DNA of 64,000 nt from Sideroxydans sp. (GTDB lineage Bacteria; Pseudomonadota; Gammaproteobacteria; Burkholderiales; Gallionellaceae). The notes below the pieces were generated by a model. That model saw only the letters and a list, made by a program, of their open reading frames with translations. It ran no database searches and had not been told where the DNA came from. Shown one piece after another: positions 16,829 to 27,918 of this stretch; positions within the stretch are counted from its first letter, which is position 1; each line of letters begins with the position of its first letter. Position numbers and translations under genes: made by a program. The DNA is taken from NCBI GenBank assembly GCA_016124455.1, contig WGNQ01000016.1, positions 107,818 to 171,817 of the forward strand. Direction: 5' to 3'.

Positions 16829-18325
16829 ATGAGCCAGTCCATCACGCTCTCGCGGGCGGCACGATTGGTCGGTGTGACGCGCGGTGAATTGCAGAAAAAA
16901 ATCCGCGACGGCACATTGCCGTCTTTCGACGGCTCCGTCACCCTGGACGACCTGCTCGCTTCGTATCCCGATGCGCAACTCGAAGACAATACCGAATACA
17001 GCCGGGTGACCCGCATCAAGGAGCGCGCATTCGGTAAACGGGTGTTCGAACGCGCCATGCCGGATGTGGAGGTACTGGCTGCACGCATCACGGAAATCAG
17101 CCGGGAACTGTCGCATAGCCGGACCCGGACAACGCATTTCAATATCCTGCTCGAACGCTTGCGGGGAAAGCTGGACGAAATAGAACAACAGTGCAACGCA
17201 GAGGACAAGACCATCATGAGCGACCTGAAATCATGGCTCAACAAGGAAATCACCGCCGCCATCGAACCCGACTACCTCAATCCGCTGGCGGTGCGCGATG
17301 ACCTTTTGCGCGTCATGTCGGCCCATGTCACGCTGCAGCCCAGCGGCCACGATTTCTTCGTCGATGGCAACGATACGCTGCTGGAAGCCGCGTTGCGCGC
17401 GGGCGTGCCGCTCAATTACGGCTGCAGCGGCGGCAATTGCGGACTGTGCAAGGCGCGCGTGGTGTCTGGCCAGGTCAAGAAAATACGCCATCACGATTAC
17501 GTGATCCCCGACGCGGAAAAGGCGCAGGGCTATGCCCTGATGTGCTCGAATACCGCGGTCACCGATGTCGAAATCGAGGCGCCGGTAGCCGGCGGCGTGC
17601 AGGACATCCCGTTCCAGCAGATCGCCGCCAAGGTCAAATCCGTCGAGTTGCTCACGCCGGACATTGCCCTGCTGCATCTGCAGACACCGCGCACCAGCCG
17701 CTTGCGCTTCCTCGCGGGCCAATCCTTGACGCTGCGCCTGGGTGATTCGCTCAGCGCCGAGCTGCCGATCGCCAGCTGCCCGTGTGACGACCGCAACCTG
17801 CTGTTTCACGTACGCCGCATGCCCGGCAATCTGTTCGCCGACTATCTGTTCAACCGCCTCAGGAAAAACGAAACCGTCGACATCGAAGGCCCGCAGGGTG
17901 AATTCATCCTGCAGGAAAAAACCGCGCGTCCGCTTTGCTTCATTGCATTCGATACCGGCTTTGCGCCAATCAAGAGCCTGATTGAGCATGCCATGTCACT
18001 GGATGCCGCGGAAGCGATCCGCCTGTACTGGATAGGCTCGGATGAGGACAGTCTCTACCTGCGTAATGTCGGGCGCGCCTGGGCCGATGCGCTGGACAAT
18101 TTCCATTTCACCCCCATCGTCACCGGCTACAACCTGCGCACCCTTGCCGACAAGCGCGCCGAGGTACTGCAGGGCACGTTACGCACCATCGTCGAGGATA
18201 ATCCGCAGATAACGGCTGGCGATATTTATATCGCCGGGCCGGAAGCGGCCAGCACCGTGGCAGAACAATTCTTCCTCAGCCTGGGCCTGCCCAAGACCCG
18301 CGTATTCAGCAGCAACCCGGGTTAA
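16829..18325 (+). CDS. Fusion of HTH-like region, 2Fe-2S ferredoxin and FNR-like reductase domains
   Basis: A 498-residue cytoplasmic protein. Residues 1-50 resemble a MerR/excisionase-like helix-turn-helix (SRAARLVGVTRGELQKKIRDG). A helical linker (about 60-165) leads to a plant-type 2Fe-2S ferredoxin domain with C199-x4-C204-x2-C207-x31-C239. An FAD/NAD reductase module of the FNR superfamily follows (about 265-498). GPQGEF is kept, but the usual RxYS flavin motif reads PIAS, the nucleotide motif reads DTGFAP, and the C-terminal CGP is AGP, so cofactor binding may differ. It is cotranscribed with hypCD, so it may supply electrons for maturation or receive them from the hydrogenase (inference). 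I do not know a named family for the whole. Confidence 0.85.
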   Translation: MSQSITLSRAARLVGVTRGELQKKIRDGTLPSFDGSVTLDDLLASYPDAQLEDNTEYSRVTRIKERAFGKRVFERAMPDVEVLAARITEISRELSHSRTRTTHFNILLERLRGKLDEIEQQCNAEDKTIMSDLKSWLNKEITAAIEPDYLNPLAVRDDLLRVMSAHVTLQPSGHDFFVDGNDTLLEAALRAGVPLNYGCSGGNCGLCKARVVSGQVKKIRHHDYVIPDAEKAQGYALMCSNTAVTDVEIEAPVAGGVQDIPFQQIAAKVKSVELLTPDIALLHLQTPRTSRLRFLAGQSLTLRLGDSLSAELPIASCPCDDRNLLFHVRRMPGNLFADYLFNRLRKNETVDIEGPQGEFILQEKTARPLCFIAFDTGFAPIKSLIEHAMSLDAAEAIRLYWIGSDEDSLYLRNVGRAWADALDNFHFTPIVTGYNLRTLADKRAEVLQGTLRTIVEDNPQITAGDIYIAGPEAASTVAEQFFLSLGLPKTRVFSSNPG

Positions 18326-18337
18326 GCGGCAGCCACC

Positions 18338-18994
18338 TCAGAGCAGCTTGCACGCCTCGTCAAAATCCAGGCGCGGATTACGCGGATAAACCTTGTCCGG
18401 ATCGCCGTAGCCGAGGTTGCACAGGAAATTGGCTTTCACATGGCTGTCGGGAAAATATTCCTGCTGGAAATTGACTTCCATATCGTGTCCCGGCCCGCGC
18501 AATCCTGCGCCTGCGGGGAAGAACTCATGATCCACCATGTTCTGGTCGAAGCCCGACATCGGACCGCAATCCAGCCCCAGCCCGCGTGCCGCCATGATGA
18601 AATAGGCGCCCTGCAGCGAACTGTTGCGTTGCGCGGTAATCACCGACAACTCGGGCTTGTCGGCAAACCAGGCACGCGCGTCGGTGTGCGGAAACAGCTT
18701 GGGCAGGTAGTCATAGAATTTCATGTCGTAGCCGATGATTGCAGTCACCGGTGCCGCCATGGTCTTCTCCACGTTGCCTTCCGCCAGCGCCGGCTTCAGC
18801 CGCTGCTTCGCTTCCGGCGTACGCAGGAACAGGATGCGTGCCGGGCAGGAATTGGCGCTGGTCGGCCCCCACTTCATCAGGTCATACAGTTCGCGCAAGG
18901 TCTCGTCGGATACCGGCTTGTCCAGCCAGTTGCCATGGGTGTGCGCCTTGCGGAACAGCAGATCCATGTCTTCTTCGCTTAATCGATTGTCCAT
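18338..18994 (-). CDS. Nitroreductase family protein, RutE-like
   Basis: A 218-residue FMN oxidoreductase. LMKWGPTSANSCPARILFL is the nitroreductase flavin-binding region in the form seen in malonic semialdehyde reductase RutE, and GLGLDCGPMSGFD is the second family signature. The ATG at 18994 is used because AGGGAG lies 6 bases before it. It converges on the ferredoxin-reductase gene with a 12-bp gap. The rut pathway is not nearby, so the physiological substrate is open. Confidence 0.9.
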   Translation of the reverse strand: MDNRLSEEDMDLLFRKAHTHGNWLDKPVSDETLRELYDLMKWGPTSANSCPARILFLRTPEAKQRLKPALAEGNVEKTMAAPVTAIIGYDMKFYDYLPKLFPHTDARAWFADKPELSVITAQRNSSLQGAYFIMAARGLGLDCGPMSGFDQNMVDHEFFPAGAGLRGPGHDMEVNFQQEYFPDSHVKANFLCNLGYGDPDKVYPRNPRLDFDEACKLL

Positions 18995-19034
18995 GACCAT
19001 CTCCCTATGCTGGTGTTGATAAGCCGCAACAACG

Positions 19035-19619
19035 CTAGAACGGGTTCCAGGTTTTTTTGCGGGTGTAATGCATGTAACCGATGCTTGCGCCTTCGCGCAG
19101 CCCCACGCCCAGCCGGATCGGCGCGAGGATGATCTTGCCGCGCTGCTGGTAGTTGATGCCCGCGCCGCCGACAAAATAGAAGCTGCCATCTACCCCGGGA
19201 AAGCGCTGGAATATCTTGCCTGATGAAGGCAGGTGGTAAACGAGCACGAATACCTTGGAAGCATTGCCGCCAAAATCAAAGCCGACGGAAGGCCCCGTCC
19301 AGTAGACTTTCCGGCTGCCGCCGCTCTTGAGCTTGAGCACGCCATCGCCATAACGCAATCCCACGCCGATCGCACCGCTGGCCTCCTCGCCCTTGACGTA
19401 GCCGTTGGGGCGCCCATGTTCCTTGAAGGCCTTTTCCACGATCTTGGCCAGCCCCTCACTGCTCTGCCCGAAAAACTCGCTGGCATCCTTGATGATCGAA
19501 TCCTGATCGTAGGTATCCTCACTGTCGGCCGCGTGTACGGGACCCGCCAGACCGCAGCCCAGCAGCACCGCCAGCGCGGCGTGGCCCAGTTTCGTCATAA
19601 TGTGCATCTGTCTTGGCAT
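19035..19619 (-). CDS. DUF1134 (EipA-like) exported protein
   Basis: A 194-residue protein with a signal peptide ending near GPVHAADS. The body, with FDFGGNASKVFVLVYHL, the FPGVDGSFYFVGGAGINY segment and the APIRLGVGLREGASIGYM end, matches DUF1134, a periplasmic beta-barrel-like domain exemplified by EipA, which supports envelope integrity in alphaproteobacteria. The start at 19619 has AGGAGG five bases upstream. It lies 40 bp beyond the nitroreductase start on the same strand, so the two may share a transcript. Confidence 0.87.
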   Translation of the reverse strand: MPRQMHIMTKLGHAALAVLLGCGLAGPVHAADSEDTYDQDSIIKDASEFFGQSSEGLAKIVEKAFKEHGRPNGYVKGEEASGAIGVGLRYGDGVLKLKSGGSRKVYWTGPSVGFDFGGNASKVFVLVYHLPSSGKIFQRFPGVDGSFYFVGGAGINYQQRGKIILAPIRLGVGLREGASIGYMHYTRKKTWNPF

Positions 19620-19809
19620 CTTGCCTCCTGCTTAAGCGATGAAAAAGTTTCTGTCGGAGAATCCGCCCCCGCCGACCACAGGACCAGTCTACAGCAAAGC
19701 ATATTTAAGCAAATAATCAGCACAATTTTTTCCAATATTGGGTTAACATTTGCCGGTACGGGCAGAGGGAGGCGTCCGGATCGATTTTGCTTGAGAAAGG
19801 TTACATATA

Positions 19810-19986
19810 ATGAATTCTAAAATTGGCACACTGGCAATGGCAGTCATCGCATCTATCGCGTTATGGCTGATCGGGGGATTTGTATTCGGCAAGGCTGTGG
19901 GCATGATCTGCGTGATGATCGGCATCACCCTGGTGGGACTGGCTGCAGGCAACTGCATGAACTCACCCGCCCCCGAGCACAAGTAA
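19810..19986 (+). CDS. Small two-helix membrane protein
   Basis: A 58-residue ORF encoding two hydrophobic segments (about 5-28 and 31-48) and a short polar tail ending PAPEHK. GAGAAAGG lies 9 bases before the ATG, and a strong intrinsic terminator follows 43 bp after the stop, which argues for a real short gene. A perfect TATAAT (19806-19811) overlaps the ATG; if it is a working -10 box, translation would start at the in-frame ATG at 19837. Function unknown. Confidence 0.6.
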   Translation: MNSKIGTLAMAVIASIALWLIGGFVFGKAVGMICVMIGITLVGLAAGNCMNSPAPEHK

Positions 19987-20028
19987 GCTGCTCGCTGCGT
20001 TGCGGCATAGCCGCGCAACGCATGCAAA

Positions 20029-20066
20029 CAAAAAACCGCGAACTTTACCGGGTTCGCGGTTTTTTT
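20029..20066 (+). terminator. Intrinsic terminator after the small membrane protein gene
   Basis: The stem AAAAACCGCGAAC (20031-20043) pairs with GTTCGCGGTTTTT (20052-20064) around an 8-base loop, followed by more T. The A-rich and T-rich flanks let it work in both directions, so it can also end transcription of the convergent gene at 20092-20511. Confidence 0.9.
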
Positions 20067-20091
20067 ATGCCGGGTTTGCATTAACACTCCG

Positions 20092-20511
20092 TCAGAGTGC
20101 TGCGCGCTTGAACTCGGCAAAACTGTTCTCGATATCCTTGCGCTCCATGAATGACTTTATCGCCCGGACGATGATGATGAGGCCGATGCCGCCAAACGTA
20201 GTGATGAGCCCGAGCACGCCCATGAAAATGTAATAGGGGTACGGAATAGGACGCTCCATATTTTCCCTGCTCTCGTCGTTCGAATATACGATTTCGCCGT
20301 TCTGGCGGCGCAACGCGGCAATAAAACCGGTCGGAGTCAGCAGCAGCGCAATGCGCTCGTTGATTTTCAGGCTGTTCGCCATCTGCTTGTTGTATGACAC
20401 GTCGTGCAGCGTCTTGCCGCCGATTTCCATGGTGCTTGCTTCGATTATTCCGTTGGTTGTCGCGCTCGTCCCGATCTGCTTGAGTTCACCGCTTGCGATT
20501 GAATATCCCAC
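20092..20511 (-). CDS. Uncharacterised membrane-anchored protein
   Basis: A 139-residue protein. Residues 1-85 form a soluble, beta-rich N-terminal region (GELKQIGTSATTNGIIEAST). A hydrophobic stretch (about 93-117, YIFMGVLGLITTFGGIGLIIIV) follows, then a charged cytoplasmic tail. It ends just before the shared terminator at 20029-20066. I do not recognise the family. Confidence 0.65.
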   Translation of the reverse strand: MGYSIASGELKQIGTSATTNGIIEASTMEIGGKTLHDVSYNKQMANSLKINERIALLLTPTGFIAALRRQNGEIVYSNDESRENMERPIPYPYYIFMGVLGLITTFGGIGLIIIVRAIKSFMERKDIENSFAEFKRAAL

Positions 20512-20771
20512 AATACCTCCAGGTTAAAAATTGAAACGGCACAATTTGCCCGCATAAAACTGAAAAAGTTGGCACGAAAACAGAATTAGCCGGCTTCCCG
20601 CCAACACAAACTCATGTCGCTATCCCGGCGCACATTATAAGCCCCTCCAGCGCAATAGCGCATTCTGCCAAGGAGGTGCAGTTAAACAACGCCACAACGC
20701 ACAGGATGGATGACATCGCCGGGCAAATAAAAACCATTTGCTCGCAGCAGCTTATTGTATTGGGAAGAAAA

Positions 20772-20861
<90 letters not shown>

Positions 20862-20911
20862 GGGAGGTGGGCATTCTACCAGCATCGGGGAAAATCGGGC
20901 AGAATGTTCTC

Positions 20912-22288
20912 ATGCGCAGCCTCCTCCCATTGCAATTCGCCGTGCTCATTGCCCTGCTCTTCTGGCTCTGGACCAGATATACGGCAATCGAACCCGTTCC
21001 GGACTGGCACCAGGGAGAGCTGGTCGTTATCCTGCCGCCCGCCAACAGCCTGGACCTGCCATTCGACCGGGAACTTGCCGAACTGTTTGCCGAACAACTG
21101 CATGTGAAATTGAAGCCTTTGCAGCGCCTGCCCTACCAGGTCACCACCATGCTGGCTTCGCATCAGGCACATTTCTCGGCCATCGGCATGCGCAGCAACG
21201 AGCAGAATCCCGCATTCCAGTTCGGCACCCCATACCAGACCTTGCGCGAAAAAATCGTGTGCGGTGACAAGCCGCCCAAGCGGCCGCAAGACCTGATCGG
21301 CCGCAAGATCGTGGTAACCGCAGGTTCGGAGCAGGATGCGGCACTGATTGCGGCGCTGCCTACCATCCCCGCGCTGCGCTGGACTACGGTCAAGAAGAAA
21401 ATGCCGAATACCCTGCTGGACGAGGTGGGCGCAAGCAAGATCGACTGCACCGTCGGCAACGAGGAGCAGGTCGCCACCATGCGCAACTACCACCCCACCA
21501 TGGTCGCCACATTTGATATTGCGCCACCATCCGACCTGGCCTGGGTACTGCCGCCGGATGCCGACCCCGACCTGTTGCAGCAGATGCATGATTTTTTCGA
21601 GCAGATCCGCGAGGACGGCACGCTGCATCGCCTGCTGGAACAATATTATGGCTACAACGAACGGCTGGTCCCGATGGATGCGGCGGCCTTCCTGACCAAG
21701 ATACACACCGTGCTGCCCCACTATCGTTCGCTGTTTCAGGAAGCGGCCACACTGACCGGGAACGAATGGCAACTGCTGGCCGCAATGGCTTATCGCGAAT
21801 CGCACTGGAACCCGCTCGCCACTTCGCCCACCGGCGTACGCGGCATCATGATGCTGACCGGGGATACGGCAGACCGCATGGGCGTAAGCAACCGCCTCGA
21901 TGCGCGCTCCAGCATCATCGCCGGCGCCCAATATCTGCAGCTGCTGAAGGATCAGCTGCCGTTGCGCATCACCGAACCCGACCGTACCTGGCTGGCGCTG
22001 GCCGCCTACAACCAGGGCATGGGGCATCTCGAAGATGCGCGCGTGCTGACGCAGCGCCGCGGCCTGAATCCGGATTTGTGGGTGGATGTAAAAAAGGTGA
22101 TGCCGCGGATCAGCAACCCGAACCTGGCAGACCAGCTGAAATACGGCACTGCCCGCGGCGGCGAAGCGGTGATCTACGTCGAGACCGTCCGCCTGTACTA
22201 CGAAATGCTGAAGCGCCTGACGCGTGAAACGGCGCCGTCCCAGCCGAAACCATCCGCGTTGTCGCTGATGTTCGGCCGCAACGAGTAA
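20912..22288 (+). CDS. mltF: Membrane-bound lytic transglycosylase F-like protein
   Basis: A 458-residue protein. An N-terminal hydrophobic anchor (about 4-22) is followed by a periplasmic solute-binding-type domain (about 35-265) and a C-terminal SLT goose-lysozyme domain (about 285-430). The catalytic Glu is in AYRESHWNPLA, followed by PTGVRGIMMLT and the AYNQGMGH motif. It cleaves peptidoglycan to 1,6-anhydromuropeptides. The start at 20912 is the first Met after the tRNA; earlier in-frame codons are antisense to the tRNA. The end is convergent with serS, 2 bp apart. Confidence 0.9.
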   Translation: MRSLLPLQFAVLIALLFWLWTRYTAIEPVPDWHQGELVVILPPANSLDLPFDRELAELFAEQLHVKLKPLQRLPYQVTTMLASHQAHFSAIGMRSNEQNPAFQFGTPYQTLREKIVCGDKPPKRPQDLIGRKIVVTAGSEQDAALIAALPTIPALRWTTVKKKMPNTLLDEVGASKIDCTVGNEEQVATMRNYHPTMVATFDIAPPSDLAWVLPPDADPDLLQQMHDFFEQIREDGTLHRLLEQYYGYNERLVPMDAAAFLTKIHTVLPHYRSLFQEAATLTGNEWQLLAAMAYRESHWNPLATSPTGVRGIMMLTGDTADRMGVSNRLDARSSIIAGAQYLQLLKDQLPLRITEPDRTWLALAAYNQGMGHLEDARVLTQRRGLNPDLWVDVKKVMPRISNPNLADQLKYGTARGGEAVIYVETVRLYYEMLKRLTRETAPSQPKPSALSLMFGRNE

Positions 22289-22290
22289 CG

Positions 22291-23649
<1,359 letters not shown>

Positions 23650-24969
23650 CTATGATTTCTTTTTTGCCGCCGCATCCAGCTCGCGCAACTGCGCCAGCTT
23701 CTCGGTGATCTTGCCTTCCAGGCCGCGCTCGGTGGGCTCGTAGAAACTCACCTGCGGCATGCCTTCCGGAAAATAATTCTCGCCTGCCGCATAGCCGCCG
23801 GCTTCGTTGTGCGCATAGCGGTAATCCTTGCCGTAGTCGAGCTGCTTCATCAATTTGGTCGGCGCGTTGCGCAAGTGCAGCGGCACCGGGCGCGACCCAT
23901 CCCCGGCGACGAAAGCGCGGGCAGCATTATACGCGACATAGCCTGCATTCGACTTGGCCGCCACCGCCATGTACAGCACCGCCTGCGCCAGCGCCAGCTC
24001 GCCTTCCGGCGAACCAAGCCGTTCATAGGTCTGCGCCGCGCTCAGCGTGATGTCGATGGCGCGCGGATCGGCCAGGCCGATATCCTCCCATGCCATGCGC
24101 ACGATACGCCGCGCCAGGTAGCGCGGATCGGCGCCGCCATCCAGCATGCGCGTGAACCAGTACAGGGCTGCATCTGGGTTGGAACCGCGCACCGATTTGT
24201 GCAATGCGGAAATCTGGTCGTAGAACGCCTCACCGCCCTTGTCGAAACGGCGCAGGTTCTGCGCCAGCGTATTGTCGAGAAAATCGACATCAAGGTCGCT
24301 CACGCCCGCTGTCGTCGCGGCGGTCTGCAGTTGTTCCAGCACGTTGAGCAGGCGCCGCGCATCGCCGTCGGCGTAGCCGATGATGCGTGCCTTCGCGTCT
24401 TCGTCGAACCGCAGCCCCTGCAACGCATCCCTCAGCGCGCGCTCGAACAGCTGCGCCATCTCGGCCTCGGACAGCGATTGCAGCACATATACCTGCGCCC
24501 GCGACAGCAGCGCGCTGTTCACTTCGAATGAAGGATTTTCGGTGGTGGCACCGATGAAGGTGACCAGCCCCTGCTCGACGAACGGCAGGAAGGCATCCTG
24601 CTGCGACTTGTTGAAGCGGTGCACCTCATCCACAAACAGGATGGTATGGCGGCCGTTCTGCTGCAGCGTAAGCTGTGCCTGCGCAATGGCTTCGCGGATA
24701 TCCTTCACCCCGGACAGCACGGCAGACAGCGGTACGAACTCGGCATCGAATGCCGAAGCCATCAGCCGCGCCAGCGTGGTTTTGCCCACGCCCGGCGGGC
24801 CCCACAGGATCATCGAGTGCAATTTCCCCGACTCGAATGCCAGGCGCAGCGGCTTGCCCGCGCCCAGCAAGTGCGACTGGCCGATGACTTCATCTATGGT
24901 TCTGGGACGCAGGCGCTCGGCCAGCGGTGCGGCCGGCTGCGGCGATTCAAACAGGTCGCTGGCGGCCAT
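23650..24969 (-). CDS. rarA: Replication-associated recombination protein RarA
   Basis: A 439-residue AAA+ ATPase of the RarA/MgsA/WRNIP1 family. Walker A is GPPGVGKTTLA, Walker B FVDEVHRF, and sensor 1 TENPSFEVNSALLSRA. The C-terminal part with YAHNEAGGYAAGENYFPEG is the family tetramerisation region. It acts at stalled replication forks with SSB. The ATG at 24969 overlaps the lolA stop (TGATG); an in-frame GTG just before it is possible. Confidence 0.96.
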   Translation of the reverse strand: MAASDLFESPQPAAPLAERLRPRTIDEVIGQSHLLGAGKPLRLAFESGKLHSMILWGPPGVGKTTLARLMASAFDAEFVPLSAVLSGVKDIREAIAQAQLTLQQNGRHTILFVDEVHRFNKSQQDAFLPFVEQGLVTFIGATTENPSFEVNSALLSRAQVYVLQSLSEAEMAQLFERALRDALQGLRFDEDAKARIIGYADGDARRLLNVLEQLQTAATTAGVSDLDVDFLDNTLAQNLRRFDKGGEAFYDQISALHKSVRGSNPDAALYWFTRMLDGGADPRYLARRIVRMAWEDIGLADPRAIDITLSAAQTYERLGSPEGELALAQAVLYMAVAAKSNAGYVAYNAARAFVAGDGSRPVPLHLRNAPTKLMKQLDYGKDYRYAHNEAGGYAAGENYFPEGMPQVSFYEPTERGLEGKITEKLAQLRELDAAAKKKS

Positions 24970-25583
24970 CACTCATCGCCCAGCACATCCGCCCCTGCCG
25001 GCGGCACAAACTTGAACAGGGATGATGCGAGTTGCGGATTGCGTTTCATGCCGGAGAAGCGCAGCACGGTGTCCTGCCCGAAATTGTCGCGCAACTCCAT
25101 GATCACCAGTTCGGATTGCGCATTGAATGCCATGCGGATATTTTCGAAGCTGCTGTCTTTGGTTTTGGGCACGGCTTCCAGCCAGTCGAGGTCGTTGCTC
25201 TCGCCGATATCCTTCAGCACGAAGCCGCGTTCGATCTCGTTGCTGCCGGAAAGCAGCGCAGCCGGGCTGCTGCCCAGCGCGGCATCGAGCTTGCGCACCG
25301 TGACCTGATTGAGGTCCACGTCGTACAGCCAGAACCGCACACCGTCACCGACGATGATCTGCTCATAAGGCTTCTGGTATTCCCAGCGGAATTTGCCGGG
25401 ACGCACGAACTGCATGGTGCCGGAAGCCGACTGCAGGCGCTCGCCGTTCTTGTTCAGCACCAGCTGGGTGAATGCGGCCTGCCCGGAGCGGGTGGCGGCG
25501 ATAAAGCTTTTGAGCTTGCCGATGGCACCGGCCTGCGCCACCAGCGGCAACGCACAAAGCAACGCACACAAGAATCTTTTCAA
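24969..25583 (-). CDS. lolA: Outer-membrane lipoprotein carrier protein LolA
   Basis: A 204-residue periplasmic chaperone with a signal peptide (MKRFLCALLCALPLVAQA). GKFRWEYQKPYEQIIVGDG is the LolA core, and the PAALLSG segment matches the mobile helix. It ferries lipoproteins from LolCDE to LolB. It starts 10 bp after ftsK and overlaps rarA. Confidence 0.95.
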   Translation of the reverse strand: MKRFLCALLCALPLVAQAGAIGKLKSFIAATRSGQAAFTQLVLNKNGERLQSASGTMQFVRPGKFRWEYQKPYEQIIVGDGVRFWLYDVDLNQVTVRKLDAALGSSPAALLSGSNEIERGFVLKDIGESNDLDWLEAVPKTKDSSFENIRMAFNAQSELVIMELRDNFGQDTVLRFSGMKRNPQLASSLFKFVPPAGADVLGDE

Positions 25584-25593
25584 TGCAGCTTTC

Positions 25594-27876
25594 CTATTCC
25601 TGGCGGGCGGGTGCGATCACTTCGCGGTTGCCGTTGCTCTGCATGGGCGACACGATGCCCGCACGCTCCATCTGCTCCACCAGCCGCGCCGCACGGTTGT
25701 AGCCGATGCGCAGATGGCGCTGCACCAGCGAGATCGAGGCACGGCGATTCTTCAGCACGATGTCCACCGCCTGGTCGTACAGCGGATCGGCTTCGGCATC
25801 CGCACCGCCGTCCAGTTCGCCGCCCGCCTCCTGCTCCTCCAGCGAGGTCAGTACGCCCTCGATATAGTTGGGCATGCCCTGCGCCTTGAGGTATTCGGTA
25901 ATGCGGTGCACTTCCTGGTCGGAGACGAACGCGCCATGCACGCGCTGCGGGTAGCCGCTGCCCGGCGGCAGGTACAGCATGTCGCCCTGCCCCAGCAATG
26001 CCTCCGCGCCCATCTGGTCGAGGATGGTGCGCGAATCGATCTTGCTCGACACCTGGAATGCCACGCGCGTCGGTACGTTGGCCTTGATCAGGCCGGTGAT
26101 CACGTCCACCGACGGGCGCTGCGTCGCGAGCACCAGGTGGATACCGGAAGCGCGTGCCTTCTGCGCCAGCCGGGCGATCAGCTCCTCCACCTTCTTGCCG
26201 ACCACCATCATGAGATCAGCGAGTTCATCGATGAACACCACGATCAGCGGCAATTCTTCCAGCACTTCCGGGTTGTCCGGCGTGAGCGTAAACGGGTTGG
26301 TCAGCGGCGCCTCCGCCTTGGCCGCATCGCGCACTTTCTGGTTGTAGCCGGCAATGTTGCGCACGCCGAAGGTAGACATCAGCTTGTAGCGCCGCTCCAT
26401 CTCCTGCACGCACCAGTTCAGGCCGGAAGCGGCCTGGCGCATGTCGGTAACCACCGGCGCGAGCAGGTGCGGAATGCCTTCATATACCGACAGCTCAAGC
26501 ATCTTGGGATCGACCAGCAGCAGGCGCACCTGCTGCGGGGTGGACTTGTACAGCAGCGACAATATCATCGCGTTGATCGCCACCGATTTGCCGGAACCGG
26601 TGGTGCCCGCCACCAGCACATGCGGCATGCGCGCGAGATCAGCGACCACAGGCTTGCCCGAGATATCCTTGCCCATGGCGATGGTCAGCGCCGACCCCAT
26701 GTCGGCATAGGCCTGCGAGCCGAGTATCTCGGACAGCTTCACCACCTGCCGTTTCGGGTTGGGCAGCTCCAGTGCCATATAGCTCTTGCCGGGTATGGTC
26801 TCGACCAGCCGGATGCTCACCACCGACAATGCGCGCGCCAGGTCTTTCACCAGGTTGGTGATCTGGCTGCCTTTCACCCCGACCGCAGGATCGATTTCGT
26901 AACGCGTAATGACCGGGCCGGGATAGGCGCCGACCACTTTGACTTCCACGCCGAAATCCTTGAGCTTGCGCTCGATCAGGCGCGAGGTGAATTCCAGCGT
27001 TTCGACCGACACCACTTCGACCTGTTGCGATGCCTGATCCAGCAGATGCAGCGGCGGCAGCGGCGAGTCCGGCATATCGGCGAACAGCGGCACCTGGCGC
27101 TCCTCGACCACCCGCGCCGACTGGCGCACTTCCATCACCGGCTGCTCGATATAGATCGGCTGGTGCTCTTCCACGCGCCGCTTTTCTTCCTCGACCACCG
27201 CCAGCCGTTCGCTCAGCGCCTGTGCGCCTATGCGCCTGTCCTGCCGTGTCTGCCAGGTGTTGCGTACCCACAGCACGGAATTTTCGATGGCCGCCCCCAG
27301 CCAGTCGATAAAGCGCAGCCACGACAATCCGCTGAACAGGCTGAATCCCACCGCCATCAGCACCAGCAGGAACAGCGTGGCACCGGTGAAGCCGAGCAGA
27401 TGCGACAGCGCATCGCCGAGTATCGCCCCGAGCATGCCGCCAGGCGCCTGCGGTAATTCCGCTTTCAGGGTATACAGGCGCAACGCTTCCAGTGCGCTGG
27501 ACGCGCACAGCAGCACGACAAACCCGGCATAGGCCAGCCCGGGAGCGCGTGCCTCGAACAGGCTGCCCGGCGCGATGCTGCGATAACCCGCCCACACCCG
27601 TTGCAGCAGCAACACCACCCACCACCATGCGGAAACACCGAATACGTACAGCAGCACATCGGACAGCCGCGCGCCGAACCAGCCGCCAGGATTGTGCGGC
27701 AATGCGCCGCTGGTGCTGCTGTTCGACCATGACGGATCGTAGCGGTCGTAGCCGTACAGGATGAGGATCAGATATACGGCCACTGCAGACAGCAACAGCC
27801 AGCGCGACTCGCGCAACAGCACAATCAGTCGTGCCGGCAACGGCGTGGACTTATCAGTTGGACCGCCAACCGCCAT
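25594..27876 (-). CDS. ftsK: DNA translocase FtsK
   Basis: A 760-residue translocase. Four N-terminal transmembrane helices (about 25-185) anchor it at the septum. A fairly short linker (about 190-275) leads to the motor domains: Walker [13 protein letters not shown] and Walker [13 protein letters not shown]. The C-terminal winged-helix gamma domain (about 695-750), which reads KOPS sequences, is intact. It moves chromosome termini to dif for XerCD resolution during division. It heads the ftsK-lolA-rarA-serS run. Confidence 0.96.
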   Translation of the reverse strand: MAVGGPTDKSTPLPARLIVLLRESRWLLLSAVAVYLILILYGYDRYDPSWSNSSTSGALPHNPGGWFGARLSDVLLYVFGVSAWWWVVLLLQRVWAGYRSIAPGSLFEARAPGLAYAGFVVLLCASSALEALRLYTLKAELPQAPGGMLGAILGDALSHLLGFTGATLFLLVLMAVGFSLFSGLSWLRFIDWLGAAIENSVLWVRNTWQTRQDRRIGAQALSERLAVVEEEKRRVEEHQPIYIEQPVMEVRQSARVVEERQVPLFADMPDSPLPPLHLLDQASQQVEVVSVETLEFTSRLIERKLKDFGVEVKVVGAYPGPVITRYEIDPAVGVKGSQITNLVKDLARALSVVSIRLVETIPGKSYMALELPNPKRQVVKLSEILGSQAYADMGSALTIAMGKDISGKPVVADLARMPHVLVAGTTGSGKSVAINAMILSLLYKSTPQQVRLLLVDPKMLELSVYEGIPHLLAPVVTDMRQAASGLNWCVQEMERRYKLMSTFGVRNIAGYNQKVRDAAKAEAPLTNPFTLTPDNPEVLEELPLIVVFIDELADLMMVVGKKVEELIARLAQKARASGIHLVLATQRPSVDVITGLIKANVPTRVAFQVSSKIDSRTILDQMGAEALLGQGDMLYLPPGSGYPQRVHGAFVSDQEVHRITEYLKAQGMPNYIEGVLTSLEEQEAGGELDGGADAEADPLYDQAVDIVLKNRRASISLVQRHLRIGYNRAARLVEQMERAGIVSPMQSNGNREVIAPARQE

Positions 27877-27918
27877 GATGATTTTTTCCGTTGAAATAAA
27901 AACGACGGGCAGCCACGG

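Noticed and set aside
19743..20120. 125-residue minus-strand ORF opposite the small membrane protein
   Set aside because: It crosses the intrinsic terminator and has no coherent domain; the plus-strand ORF has ribosome site and hydrophobic pattern.
20720..20771. Hairpin GCAAAT/ATTTGC after the tRNA as terminator
   Set aside because: The stem is short and AT-rich and no T-run follows on the minus strand.
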